A stretch of DNA of 64,000 bases from Leucosporidium creatinivorum (GCA_001600635.1 BCKL01000012.1:310001-374000), one strand, 5' to 3'; counted from the first letter of the stretch, positions 45,651 to 58,162 are shown. Program-made: numbers and translations. The notes: generated from the sequence alone by a model not told the origin.

Positions 45651-48600
45651 ATGGCCGAAGAGGGCAAACTGCTGGCCGAATCGCTCGCGACGGTTCGCAC
45701 ACAACTCGGACAGCTCAAGCGATGCCTCGTGAGTCCTTGGCACTGGCTTGGAAGCGCTACAGAGGCCGGTGGGGGCGTAGCGTCATGCTCGAGAGGGCGA
45801 TTGACAGCCAGGGAGCCGTCTTGGTGGTACAGCGAAGGCTGAAGGCGACAGCAGAGAAGAAGGTGGACCTGCCAACCCTGTCGCGACTCGATGAAGTGGC
45901 CTGCGCTGCGCTACAGCGCACGGGCAGCGATGCGCCTCCTGGAGGGCTCGCGTGCTCGTTGTAGCTCGTTGTAGGCGTGCAGGAGGGCTCGGCAGGGCTG
46001 GAGTGAACGACCTCGTGCCGTACAGCACGCTGGAGCTACTGCGATCGGCCTTAGCTGCCTGCGCCGAAGGGGCGCATCCGCTATCTGCGTGGGGCGCCTC
46101 GGGCTGAGGTGGAGAGTTACAAAGGAGCAGGCCACGAGCCCGCGCTATCACTTGGAGCGCTTTGCTGACCCGAGATTCTCAATCCAACAGGATGGCGACC
46201 AGCTCATGGATGCGCTCAAGAGCGCCTCCACCATGCTCGCTGAGCTCAGGAGCAGCACCTTCAGCCCCAAGCAATATTACGAGCTCTGTACGTTCAGTAA
46301 TCCTCGCCTCTTCTCTCGCTCGCCGCAACCCCCACATTCCGCTTCGGCTTCGGCAGACGATGCTCGGCCCTCTCCCCCCCCGGCCTCTGCCCCTCTGCGG
46401 CGAGATCGCTACTTTCGAGCCAAGGGGCTGACCTGCATGACTTCTCACAGACATGGCCGTCTTCGATGCGCTTCGACACCTCTCATCCTACCTCTACGAC
46501 GCCCACGTCTCGGGCCGACACCACCTCGCCGATCTGTACGAACTTGTGCAATACGCCGGAAACATCGTACCGCGTCTGTGTACGTTGCTCCTTCCTCCCT
46601 CCAGCTGCTATCGCCGTGCCGATTGCTTGCCTCGCCCTTCGAGAGTGCTGCTCGGCGCCCAACTCAAAAACATGAGCTGACCCCTCGTCCTTCTTACAGA
46701 CCTCATGATGACCGTCGGCACCGTCTACATGTCGATTCCTGACGCGCCCATCAAGGAGATCATGAAGGATATGATGGAGATGACGAGGGGAGTGCAGCAC
46801 CCGACGAGGGGACTCTTCCTTCGGCACTACCTCAGCGGCATGACGAGGGACCATCTGCCAGTGGGAGACGATCCTGGGTAAGCAGTCGATCTTCTGTACT
46901 CGTTCGGATGGATGAGCAAGCCGCGACGGCGAGGAGCAGCGGCTTGGCGACGACGAGCAGAGCTGACCTCTCGCTCCTTCACCAGACCGGGCGGCAACCT
47001 CCAAGACTCGATCGGCTTCGTCCTCACCAACTTTATCGAGATGAACAAGCTCTGGGTCCGACTACAGCACTCGGGCCTCAGTCGGGATCGGGAGCGCCGA
47101 GAAATGGAGCGTCGCGAGTTGAGGATTCTCGTCGGTACGAACCTCGTTCGGTTGAGTCAGTTGGAGGGAGTGGATTTGGAGATGTACAGGAGGACGATCT
47201 TGCCGAGCGTACTGGAGCAGGTCGTCAATTGCAAGGACGTAATCGCGCAGGAGTATCTCATGGAGGTCGTGATCCAGGTGAGTCTGCTCAATTCCCTCTC
47301 ATCGCTCGACAATACTGACTCCACTCGCTGTACAGGTCTTCACCGACGACTTCCACCTCCGCACCCTCGGCCCCTTCCTCTCCGCCGTCGCCCAACTGCA
47401 CCCCAAAGTCGCCATCAAATCCATCGTCATCGCCCTCATCGACCGCTTAGCCGCTTACGCCGCTCGAGAAGCCGAGAACGAGTCTCCCGAAGAGCGCGTG
47501 CGTCAAGAGGAGGAAGCCGCTCGTCGGCTGGTCGGCGAGGTCAAGAAGCAGCGAGCGAGGGAGCGGGCAAAGTTGGATGGAGTGGAGACGGGCGCGATCA
47601 ATGTTGATGGGGAGGAGACGGAGGGATGGGGCGCTGTTGTCGATGTTGGAGGGAGTGAGGCGCCCAAGGATGATGGATTGATTGATGGGCAGGTGCCGAC
47701 CGCCGTCGCGGGGCAGGAGAAGCCGGTGCGCAAGTTTAGGGGGATCCCGGAGGATGTGAAGCTGTTCGAGGTGTTTTGGGGACAGATCGTCGAGCTCATC
47801 AAGGTGCGTTCGAGCGTGCTTACGATCGCCGAGACCGAAGCTGACCTCTCTTCCCCTCGCAGGCCCGCCCCGACCTCTCAATACAAGATATCACGGGCCT
47901 CCTCGTCTCGCTCGTCAACCTCTCCCTCTCCTGCTACCCCGACAAGCTCGAGTACGTCGACCAGGTCCTCTCCTTCGCCCAGGCCAAGGTGCAAGAGTAC
48001 TCGGAGTCGCCCGACCTCCACCACCCCGCCACGATTCAGAACCTCCTCTCCCTCCTCCTCGCGCCCATCCACTCTTACCTTACAGTTCTCACTCTCCTCG
48101 CACTTCCCGCCTACCAAACCCTCCTCGCTGCTCAGCCCTACTCAACTCGCCGCGCAATCGGCCACGCCATCGTCGCCAACGTGCTCAAGAACGAGACCGT
48201 CATCGAGACGCCCGAGGATGTTCGAGGCGTGTTGGAGCTCTGTCACGTTCTTGTGAGGGATCAGAAGGATAGGAGTATGGGACCGGCGATGGGTCAGGGA
48301 AGGATCGGTCAGGGTCAGATGGGCGGTGGTGGACGAGGGCAGCAGACGTACGATGTCGAGGAGATGGCAGAGGAGCAAGGGTGGATCGCGAGGATGGTGC
48401 ATCTGTTCAAGGCCGACGATCTCGAGGTGCAGTTCAAGGTGAGTAATCCGACCTCTCGTCGAAGAAGACCGAAGCTGACACTCCCCCCCACAGCTCCTCC
48501 AAACCGCCCGCAAGGAGTTTTCGGAAGGCGGCGACCGCATTCGGTGGACCTTCCCGCCACTCATCGTCGCCGCCATCAAGCTCGCCCGTCGCTACAAGTA

Positions 48601-49637
48601 CCGAGAAGCCTTCGTCGTCGACTGGGAGCCCAAGATCGCCACGCTCTTCAAGTTCATCCACCAGTGCACCTCGGTCCTCTACAACAAAGTCGAGTCCTCG
48701 GAGATCTGCCTTCGCCTCTACCTCCTCGCCCTCTCCGCCGCCGACGAAGCAGGACTCGAGGAACTTGGCTACGAGTTCGCCGTTCAAGCCTTCACCATCT
48801 ACGAGGAGTCGATCTCGGAGTCGAGGGCGCAGCTGCAGGCCATCACCCTCATCATCGGCACGCTGCAGACGACTAGGGTATTCGGCCCCGACAACTATGA
48901 TACGCTCATCACGAAAGCTGCGCTACACGGAGCCAAGCTGCTCAAGAAGGGTCAGCAGGCAACGGCCGTAGCGCTCGCGAGTCACCTCTGGTGGCAGACC
49001 GATGCTCCTGGCGCACCAGAGACGGGCAAGGTGAGTCTCGCGCGCTTCTCGCCTCTTCTCGAGCTGAAAGCTGACCTCGCTCTCACTTTCGCAGAAGCCT
49101 TACCGAGACGGCAAGCGCGTGCTCGAGTGCCTACAAAAGTCGCTGCGGATCGCCACTTCATCCATCGACGAGCTCACCAGCGTTCAGCTCTACTGCGATG
49201 CTCTCGATCAATACCTCTACTATTTTGAACACGGCGTTGAAGCGGTCAGTCTTCTCGCTTCTCGTCTCTCGGGAGGGCCTAGAGCTGACCTCCGCTCTCG
49301 TCCACAGATCTCGGCCAAGCACATCAATTCCCTCGTCGAGCTCATCACCTCCAACCTCGACTCGATCCACTCGACCGACGTTCACCCTTCGGCCGGCTCC
49401 GCTACCTCGGGCCTCATCGAGGGAGTCAACACCGCCGAGGCCGTCATTCGTCACTTCCGTAACACGCTCAACTACATCCAAGCGCGCAAGGAGGGCGTCA
49501 GTCACGAGGGAGCGAACGTCGGAGTCTTGGGCGGCGCCGAGCTTGGTGGACAGGGAAGCGTTGGTGCAGAGGAGGCGGCCAGGCTGTTCGAGGATGTCGA
49601 CGTGGCAGGACCGCTACTGAAGCTGGGTAATGTGTAG
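45651..49637 (+). CDS. VPS35: Retromer subunit VPS35
   Basis: The gene opens with [20 protein letters not shown] and [20 protein letters not shown], the N-terminal Vps35 signature that binds Vps26 (PRLYLMMTVG follows in exon 4). The alpha-solenoid continues through [69 protein letters not shown] and [14 protein letters not shown] to the stop at 49637. Retromer retrieves sorting receptors from endosomes to the Golgi. Intron 1 (45729-46190) is 462 nt, several times longer than the other introns. A Lys/Arg/Glu-rich insertion (about 47.5-47.7 kb) loops out of the solenoid. Confidence 0.95.
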
Positions 49638-50173
49638 GAGTGTGCTATAAGTTGCAAAACGGGGTTCGTTTCGTATGAGAAGCTTAGCTCGGCCGAGGCG
49701 AGGACTGGAAAGGAGTTCTTCGCCAGTCGCTCTCGCACGCGAAAACTACACGGTGTTCGGTGTGCTGTACCGCCGAGCTTCACATCCAGAACCCTTCGCT
49801 CGGCCTTGCAAGCTCGATCCTCACCTCGCTCAGCTTGCCCAGCCCCGATGGCCTTGGATGACGGAGTCGAGTTTCTCGAGTCGACCGAGGCTTGCACTTC
49901 TTCCTCACTTCCTGCTTGCACTCGCTTTCCTCGTTTCTCTGCATCTCAACTAGCCCGCTACATCCATCGCAAGCTCTGCACTCGACCAGAAATCAACGCT
50001 ACCAGCCACCTTTGTGAGGCGCTCGATCTCGAGGCGACGGGGCTTTCTCGCTGACCTTCTCGTCTCCCTCGACCGCTGTACGCTCGCAGAGGTGTACTTC
50101 GAAGCTGAACAAATAGCTTCTCCCTTATTCCGCACCACCCCTCGTCCCTGAAAGCCTACGCCCGACCTCTAAG
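49638..50173. other. Intergenic region upstream of the DUF1295 gene
   Basis: 536 bp. A 60-odd-codon frame from an ATG at 49848 (MALDDGVEFLES) has no family resemblance and ends before the next gene. It may be a leader uORF. Otherwise nothing recognised. Confidence 0.35.
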
Positions 50174-51562
50174 ATGCCCGTTCGGCACGTCTTGGACGAC
50201 TACTACCTCGCCATCACCTTCCTCGTCTCTCTGGCGCTGCAAGGATCCCTCTTCCTCATCTCCTTCACTCTCCAGACCGATAAGCTGTGAGTTGTGGCCG
50301 TCTACGAAGCCCGAGCAAGAAGCTCACCCTCCTTCTCTCCAGCACCGACTTCGGTGGATCCCTCAATTTCCTCCTCCTCGCCTTCCTCACTCTCTTCCTC
50401 GGTAATGAGGCCAACTTTGTCGCTCGCAACATCCTCGCCTCGGTTTTCGTGATCATCTGGGCGATGCGGCTCGGAGGTTTCCTCTTCTTCCGTGTCCTCA
50501 AGACGGGCAAGGATGGTCGCTTCGATGAGATGCGAGCGCACTTCTTCAAGTTTGCCGGCTTCTGGACATTCCAGCTCTTCTGGGTGAGCTCTTCTCTTCG
50601 GTCCTTCGGCTCGACCTCGGCGCTTAAGGCTGACCTTCTTTGTCGCAGGTATGGACCGTCAGCCTTCCCGTTACCATTCTCAACTCGCCCAACGTCTCGG
50701 ATGCTGCCTCGGGTGGAGGACATTTGGCTTTTGGTACTGCAGGGGTAACTCGACTCTCACTCGGCGCGATCAGTCGAACGACTCGCTGACAGCTTGCTAC
50801 GACAGGACATCATCGGCGTCATCCTCTTCGCTGTTGGATTCCTCCTCGAGGCGACTGCAGATCAGCAAAAGTACCTGTTCAAGAGCAGCAAGCCGCCGAA
50901 GGGCTCGATCATGACCAAGGGCGTCTGGGTGAGTGTACTCTGTCTGAGTTTATCGAGACGATGGCTGATTCGCTGGCCTACAGCGCTGCATGCGTCACCC
51001 CAACTACACCGGAGAGATCTGCCTATGGTGGGGAATTTGGGCACTCTGCGTTTCGCCGGCGACTCACGGCGTCGTTCGTGGAGGAGGCCGACAAGCGCTT
51101 CTTGCTTCGGTCCTCGGTCCCATCTTCATCTCTCGTACGTATCTGACTTGAGCCGAGTGGGGAATGTCTGTACGAGAGCCTGACTCCGTCTTCAACTCCC
51201 TCCAGTCCTCCTCTTCTTCGTCTCGGGCCTGCCGCCTAGCGAGAAGCCTACAGCGAAGAAGTACTACCTCATGTCGCACGGCGCCAACCCCGAGTCAGGT
51301 GACAAGTGGGCCGAGTACAAGGTGCGTCGCTCTGTCGTTAAGCTCGCTCGCCTAGACTGACCCTCGGCGTTCGCAGGCCTACCTAAACCGCACCTCCATC
51401 TTCTTCCCCATCCCTCCTTCCATCTACCGTCCGATTCCGAAGGCGATCAAGCAGACTTTGCTTCTGGACTTCCCCATGTTCAAGTTTGACGAGCACAAGG
51501 ATGGCAAGGAAGCAGTCGAGGAGGAGCGGCAGAAGAACAGCGAGCAGGGCGGGGAGGCCTGA
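50174..51562 (+). CDS. DUF1295 integral membrane protein (steroid 5-alpha-reductase-like fold)
   Basis: About seven exons from ATG 50174 (MPVRHVLDDYYLAITFLV) to TGA 51562. Several membrane helices are followed by ASVFVIIWAMRLGGFLFFRV and the DUF1295 hallmark RCMRHPNYTGEICLWWGIW, which resembles the NADPH/isoprenylcysteine-methyltransferase-like C-terminus of this superfamily. After the last helix (GPIFISLLLFFVSGLP) comes a soluble tail (AEYKAYLNRTSIFFP, YRPIPK). Members are ER-type membrane proteins with proposed reductase activity on sterol- or lipid-like substrates, but substrates are mostly unknown. The acidic C-terminal tail is rich in Glu, Lys and Gln. Confidence 0.88.
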
Positions 51563-51725
51563 GGGAAGTGATGGGATAGAAGCGTTCGGATAGCCGTAAC
51601 CAGTAATTCTCTGACCCTATGCTATTGCTCAGATAAAGCTGCGTGGAGCGAATCATCAGCCTACCCGCGCCGAGGAGACGGGACTAAGAGACGCTTTGCT
51701 GAGGTGAGGATTAAGGTACTTGAAT

Positions 51726-51925
51726 GCACTCACGAGGGGCAGTCGTATCCAGGGATGAGTTGAAACGCCTGCAGATGGTGGGTCAGCTCTGGCGGATCGA
51801 AGACGGGCGAAGCGAGCTCGGCGAACGCACGTAGGGCCCAAAACCCTGTGCGGAGTGGACACGAGGTCAGCGCTGGGTCTAATTAGCTACAGAACTTCAT
51901 TTTTTGGCACATAGAAATTGTCGAG
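51726..51925 (-). pseudogene. Isolated 200-bp copy of an internal copper-amine-oxidase segment
   Basis: Matches 54221-54420 at 199 of 200 positions read by eye (one difference at 51918/54413), same orientation, 2495 bp apart. It contains copies of the 15-nt microexon (GGT..TAC), the 35-nt following exon and the introns between them. On its right the similarity continues but decays over the next 40 bp or so. On its left it stops abruptly. It lies 3' of the amine oxidase gene and cannot encode anything by itself. Confidence 0.85.
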
Positions 51926-52103
51926 GGCTCGTGCCGCATTGAAGCGGATCAGCGCTCCATTTACTTCGCCGAGATTTCTCGGACTTTGGTCGCTTTGCGC
52001 GGAGACCATCATGAGGGATTGTCATTCTACATGTATTCAGTTCGCCGTACCGATCTAGTTGGTATGCAAAGCTCCTGTAAGACCTCAGCCTTGTCTGAAG
52101 CTA

Positions 52104-55100
52104 TCACTCGGCGACGGCTGCAAGGATCGAGGGTCAGCTAGACGATCTAGGATCGGTCAACGGAACGCGTACTTTGGTTGTAGGGCTCCAGAGGTGTGTA
52201 GGGGAACTTGCGGATGTTCACATCGCCGGAGTCTGAACGGAGAAACGTGAGCCCTCGGCGTGCCCGGCGATGCAAAATCGGCACTCACAGGCGTAGAAGT
52301 CCGTTTGCATGGCGGTGAGGTTGACCGATCCAGACGCCTGATGGGAGCCAAACATGTGCGCAGTAGACACGATGTTGTCCGCGCTCGCGTTGTAGTCCAA
52401 GCGGATCATCTGCTTGGTCTGGCGCGAAGGATCGCCGAGAAGGTAGTTGTGGGGCGAGAAGATAATGGCCGACTGCGCGGTAGTCTGCACGGTGTTGGGA
52501 AGATCTCCTGTATGATGCGAAGGCCAGAGTTAGCTGCCGAACTGTGCTTAACCTTCAACCGAAGCGGCGGCGCGCCCCGAGGTGCGACGATTTGAGGACG
52601 TGGAGATGAATTTGGAGAGGGGCAAGAGAGACATTGACGCACCCGTGTGGGGGACATGGTGCACTAGAGCAAGTAGGGTGTCAGCCAAGCTCGCGGCGCA
52701 GCGTCGACGCTTGAGACAGCGAAGCCAGCTCGGCGGACGGCCGAGCGAGTCGATGAGAGATGAAGGGCTCACTTCCGAGGTTGTACCACAGGGCCAGGTC
52801 TTCCTGGAGAAGCGATTCTCCATCGAGGTAGGTCGAGAAGTCGATGAGAGGGTGTTGAGGGTCGTTGGCGTTGGCAGCGTGGCTGGCAGCGACCTCGGTG
52901 TCCTTGTGCTTAGTGACGAAGAGCTGTTGCGGGTTAGGTCGGAGTCAGCTCGATATTCACGGATTTAGGTAGTCCCTGGCTCTCTTATAAAGACGAGGGG
53001 CGGGAACAGGAGGGAAGAGGCAATCGCGGAGGAGCAGCCTCGCCGAGGAAGAGAAAACTCACGGGAGCGGTAGCAAAGTGCTGCGAGCGGAAGAGGTTGT
53101 CCGACTCGGTGATGGTGAGTCCGATTCCGACTCCACGGGAGGGCATGACTCGGTAGCCGCGCTCCTCGCCGTACTTGTTCTTCTCGTCGTGGTTGACGAT
53201 CTGCGAAAGGAAGGCGTTAGTTGAGGGTGATGGGCCTGTAGCGTGATGCAGAGCTCACCATGTACATAGACTGCGAGTTGTGGGGCCATTGCTGCGAATA
53301 AGAGCAACGGGTCAGCTGAGAAGCGGAAGAGATCGCCAACGCCGAACTCACGATTGTTCCGTCGTCCTCGTTGGTGATGTTGCTCTTGCTGAGCTTCATA
53401 GTTTTGCGAGTACTAGATAATAGAGGCTCTGTAAGCTACTGAGCTCGCCGAGAGATGCAAGCACGGCGAAGGTGGGCCGGGAGGGTCGCCGAATGTCGAC
53501 AGAAGAAACGGTCAAACTCACGTGTTGCTCCAGATGTAGTCGACGCTGGCCTTCTCGATGGTGTGCTTGACGAAAGTGTTCTTGGTGCCGAGAATGTCAA
53601 AGTCGGCTCTGTGCGCCAATGAGAGAGAAAGTCAGCGAGGACTCGGCGTGAGAGAGTGGCGTCGACAAAGCTCACTTGAAGGTGAGGGCGTGGTCGTGCA
53701 TGGATCCCGAGAGGCCATTCTGAATCTTGTAGCCGTACTCCTCGTTGTGAGCATAGAAGGCCGATTGGATGTCTGTGAGAGAAGAGAGGTCAACCGATGC
53801 CATCGCCGAAGCCGAGCCGAGCAACTCACATCCACTGGCTTGGACCACCGACTCGATCGAACCGTCTTGGTAGAAGTTGTAGGTGAAAGAGTAGTCGTAG
53901 TTTCCGATGGTAGAGATGGATCTGAGGGAGAACATGATGTTCTTCGTCACCGAGACGTAGCTGTCGGTCGAGTGGCGGCCCATGGGGTAGCCTGCATCGG
54001 ACTCGAAGATGCAGATTCCGCCGCGGTGGGTGGTGGAGACCTCGTTCATGTGGAAGGTGGCGTTGAGGAAAGTAGCATATCTAGGAGAGCGCACTCGTCA
54101 GCTGAAGCGGGCAGGTCGACCGAGCTCGGCGAGGGGTCGGAGCTCTATGACTCCGAGAGCTTCGCCACTCGGAGGCAGCGCATCTGCCTCTGTACCACAT
54201 CTACAAAGGGTCCAACACAAGCACTCACGAGGGGCAGTCGTATCCAGGGATGAGTTGAAACGCCTGCAGATGGTGGGTCAGCTCTGGCGGATCGAAGACG
54301 GGCGAAGCGAGCTCGGCGAACGCACGTAGGGCCCAAAACCCTGTGCGGAGTGGACACGAGGTCAGCGCTGGGTCTAATTAGCTACAGAACTTCATTTTTT
54401 GGCACATAGAAACTGTCGAGATAACTCGTGCCGCTCTGAACCGGATCCGCGCCCGAATCTAACGTTTGAAGCGTCCAGGAGCGGCCAAAGAATTTGCAGA
54501 GGATGCGTGAGGTAGGTCAGAGTCAGCGCGAAGTCAGTACAGCTCCAGAACCGTCCATAAACGATGTCAGAAGCAGCGACCGAGCCTCACAGTGTGCAAC
54601 GGCCTCTTGCAGCCCAAGCTCGTACAGAATCCGGTCGCCCTTGTACTTGATGTCCTGCAGCCTCACTCCAGTGTCGCGCGAGAATCCAATGAAGAAGGAG
54701 AACTCGCCTGCGCGGCGACAGAGTCAGTAGAAGTCGACACGAAGCTCGGCGCTCGACTCACCCCACTCGACGTAGCCTTGGTCCTCATCAACAGCAAAAC
54801 GGTTACCCTCGGGCTGCACCTGCATAGGGGGAGCGCGGTCGTCATACTTGAGCGGCTCTCCAGCCTTGTCGGTGCCAATCCACTCCTCCATAGCTCCCGA
54901 GTTCCGAGTCGCCGTTTCGAAGCCTTCCGACGCAAAGTCGGCGCGGAACTCGTCGTGAGTCTTGTAGATCTTGTTGTTGTAGAGCCAGGCGATGTGCTGG
55001 AAATTGAAAAAGTCCCTGCCGGTGATGTCGCTCTTCATGTAGAGGCCTTGGGGGAGGAGGGTTCCGGCGCCTTCGCCGCCGGGAGTCTCTGCAGGAGGCA

Positions 55101-56253
55101 GAGGGGTCAACTTGGGTTCAGAGGTTTCTCGAAAGGCAAGCAACGTACCAGCGACGCCCCAGAAGCCGGCCCAGCTGACGACTCGCTCCTCTTCATGCCA
55201 GAGAGGGTCGATTCTGATCGCCGAAGCGAGCGTCGAGGTGAGGATGAAGAGGAGGAGAGAGGTAGGGTCAGCTCTGTGTGCACCAAAGCAGCTAACAACT
55301 CGTGTTACTCACCCCCAGATGTCGAACGAGTCGCAGCCATGGCCCAAGAGCGCGATGACGATGTCCTCAATCTCCTGCGAGCGCCGAAGACACCGGGAGG
55401 TCAGCTTGGGCTCGCCATCAGCTTCAATGAACGTCCACAGGAGACGTACAGAGCACTGCTTTTGCCTGAACTTGTAGACGAGGTCCGAGTCGGCCGAGTA
55501 GTCGCGCTGCTTGACGTTGCCGTCGTGGCGAGTTGAGCCGTCGACGTAGGGAACGGCGGTGGTCGAGTTGGAGAGGGGGAGGGGGCCAACGAGCCACTCC
55601 TCGAGGTAAGGCTCTTTCGTAGCTTGGACTGGAGGGGCGGGAGGAGGTCAGAAGAGGTGCAGGAGGAGGCCGAGTGGGCTCGGCGTCAGGCGCTGGGGCT
55701 CGGGCTAGCTCGGAAAAGCGGAAGGAGAGTTGGTCGGTCGACGTACAGTGGATCAAAACCTTAGCGTAACGGTCGGGAGATGAGACCTATGTACAGAGAT
55801 GAACGTCAGACCATACCCTTGCGAGCTTGCCCTACCGCTCGTCGCCGAACTCACCGAGTCAGGCGAGGCCGTGTAAGCAAGGGCCTCGTCCTTCTTGGGA
55901 TGAGCGAGGTCGACGGTACCAATCCAATTATCCCAAGTCGTAGCATCTTCAGCAGCAGTGAGGTTGAAGCTCGACTGCGAGTGAAGGTAGGAAACAGCAT
56001 CGGCGGCCTCCTTCGCGGTGAGAGAAGCCCAGATGTTGGTATAGGGAGCCTTGACGGTAGGCTTGTCGTTGATGTCGGACTTGGTCTTGAACTCGGCAAC
56101 GTTGGACTTGAGGTCCTCGAGGACTTGGGCGGGGATAGGGCGAGAAGGACGAACTCGGTGGAGGCCTTGGAGGGAGAGCTCCTTGGGAGCAGGGGCGGCG
56201 GCTACACCCGAGACGAGGGCGGCGGCGGCGAGAAGGGCGTAGGTCGTCCTCAT
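52104..56253 (-). CDS. Secreted copper amine oxidase
   Basis: Many-exon minus-strand gene from ATG 56253 to TGA 52104. A signal peptide (MRTTYALLAAAALVSGVAAA) is followed by CAO N2/N3-like domains. The catalytic domain carries LYELGLQEAVAHYSGADPVQ, PGYDCPSYATFLNATF, the TPQ precursor tyrosine in STIGNYDYSF, the copper-ligand pair in MHDHALTFKADFDILG and the third His in GMHHVPHTGDLPNT. The C-terminus is reached by splicing from EPYNQ to TVAE, as an intron with a CTGACC branch site lies there. The enzyme oxidises primary amines to aldehydes with release of H2O2 and ammonia. A signal peptide indicates secretion or a cell-wall location. Exon 54340-54326 is only 15 nt (GFGPY) but is required for the conserved reading. 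Confidence 0.93.
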
Positions 56254-57032
56254 GCTGTGGAGAAAGAGAACGCTCACGAATCGAGAGAAGGAGAGAGAGA
56301 GAGAGAGGCGAGCAAGCGGACCTTATTTCCTGTTCGGGTGGTCCGCCGAAGGTCGGGGCGCGTCGTTATCTACCTGCAAGACAGTCGCGCGCTGTTGCAA
56401 GTGCCGAAACTGCCGACAGTCGCCCCGACAAGGCGTGGAGCGAGCGCGATAAACGAGACATTGGGCAGCGGGGCTGCGGCGAGATGTGATCTACAGCGTG
56501 ATGTCCAGGTGATTTTGGAGCTTCAAATGTCGAAATGAACACATTAACGCAATGAGCTTCGTCGCTGAGGCAGCCTACTCGCCCTCCCCAGCTTCGGCGT
56601 TACAAAGGAGGCGCTCACCGAGCAGCTCTCTATACCGGCTTCTAATCGCCCGTTGCACTCTCTTATCTTCCATCACATCGCCGCGTGCACCACTTGCCCG
56701 AACCTGACTAGTCGTACCCGCCCGCTGCCTTGGCAAGGCGGAGGGAAGCTGGGGAATTCGAAGTGGGCGGCTGTAGCGAGGTACGGAGCCGGTGGGAACG
56801 GCCGAATTGTATCTCAGCATATCTTGGGCGCGCGTAAAACACCGATGAGGATGCTGGAAAGGGAGAGAAGCAGATAGGCGAGGCCGAGCACTGAGCACCG
56901 AGCACCTCCGCCGAGCAGCTCCGCCCTTTCATTCGCCTCAAGCAGCTCAGCACGCTAGCGCAGACGTCCATCGTAGAACAACTGTTACAATGAGAGCTCC
57001 AACGCCCTGCAAAAACCCTCTCCACCACGGGA
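56254..57032. other. Intergenic region with one doubtful minus-strand ORF
   Basis: 779 bp between the amine oxidase start and the PDAP1-like stop. A minus-strand frame ending at 56575 (MEDKRVQRAIRSRYRELLGE near its end) has a helical look, but it lacks a clear start and homology. The remainder shows no coding signal. Confidence 0.35.
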
Positions 57033-58162
57033 TCACTTGCGACCGGGGATTTTCTTGCCGCTCTTCTCCAACCCCGCCTTGGTGGCAGTCTCCTTGGCTG
57101 TGGGAGTGAGAGGAGGTCAGCGAGAAGGTATACGACAGTGAAGGAGGAAGAACGAACCCTCAGTCTCGGCCTTGCGCCTGGCAGCGGCCGCTTCACGTTG
57201 CTTGCGGATCTCGGCGAGACGTCCCAAGTCGGCGCGAGCCTCGTCGGTCTGCAGAAATACATCAGAGGTCAGCGAGAGGTCTGAGCGATAATGATCTGAA
57301 GTGCGCACCTTTCCAGCGGCATGCATCTTGGCATAGCGCTCCTTGGCGGCGGCCTTGTCGGCCTGCTCCCTGTGAGATGGAGTTGACTCAGTCATGGTAG
57401 CTGTAAAGCAAAGGCCTGGCTCAAAGCTCAAACAGCTCTCGAACCTGAAGCTCCAAGCGAGATGGAAGGACGCACCTCTCACGCCTGCTCATCTCCTTGG
57501 GAGCGCCGAGGTCGGCGAGCTTCATGTTCTTCTGAGCCTTCTTGTTGTCGTTCTCCTCCTCGCTCTCGCTTCCACTTCCAGGCGCCTTCTTGGCGGCCGG
57601 CTTCTTGCCAGCAGCCTTGCGGTCCTTCCTCGCCTGAGCGACCTCGTCGGCCGTCTTGACGTTTCCCCTCCTCGCAACCGCCGCCGCCAGAGCCTTGGCC
57701 TTGGCCTCCTCCTCCTCGGGCGTCAATGGTGCGGTCGAAAGCTTGGAATTGAGGTTGGCAGTTAGGCCGGCGATGGGCTCGTCGTCTTCGGAGCCAGAGT
57801 CGGCGATGGGGGGCAGCTGCCCGATCCGAGCTTGAGGGTCCTCCTCCTTTTCCTCGGATGATGACTCTTCCGAGCTGGAATCATCGCTTCCCTTTCCGTC
57901 GGGGTTGTGGTCGGGATCCAGGCGAGACAGGTCGCGCGAGAAGCTAAGAGCGAAAGGCGATGAGTCGACGCAAAGTGGTCAGCCAAAGTGTGCTGTGCTG
58001 CAGGGCTGTAGCATAGCAGGGTAGACGTAGAGAGCAATCAGGAACTTACTGCCGTCCCCCGCCACGCTTAGCCTTCCCAAATTTCCCAGCGTTTCTGACC
58101 CTGACGACGACGAGGGCTTGTTAGCGTTCGAAAGCTGCTCCGAGGGCGGTAAGGACCTACAT
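57033..58162 (-). CDS. PDAP1-like (28 kDa heat- and acid-stable phosphoprotein) with split start codon
   Basis: Six exons join to 245 residues (58162-58161, 58100-58050, 57943-57476, 57369-57309, 57248-57158, 57097-57033). The protein opens MVRNAGKFGKAKRGGGRHFS, an acidic Ser-rich region follows (SSSEESSSEEKEED), and the conserved PDAP1 core is ADLGAPKEMSRREREQADK, AAKERYAKMHAAGK and ARADLGRLAEIRKQREAAAA. The start codon is assembled by splicing: AT at 58162-58161, GTAGGT donor, intron with CTAAC branch site, CAG acceptor, then G at 58100. The family is abundant, intrinsically disordered and associated with translation in some species. Its molecular role is still unclear. Confidence 0.88.

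Noticed and set aside
49806-50054. Possible small gene between VPS35 and the DUF1295 gene
   Set aside because: No homology, weak start context and no splice support; more likely leader or uORF.
56575-56898. 107-codon minus-strand frame with a helical C-terminus
   Set aside because: It starts at a non-ATG codon and shows no recognisable family; kept only as a note under the intergenic region.
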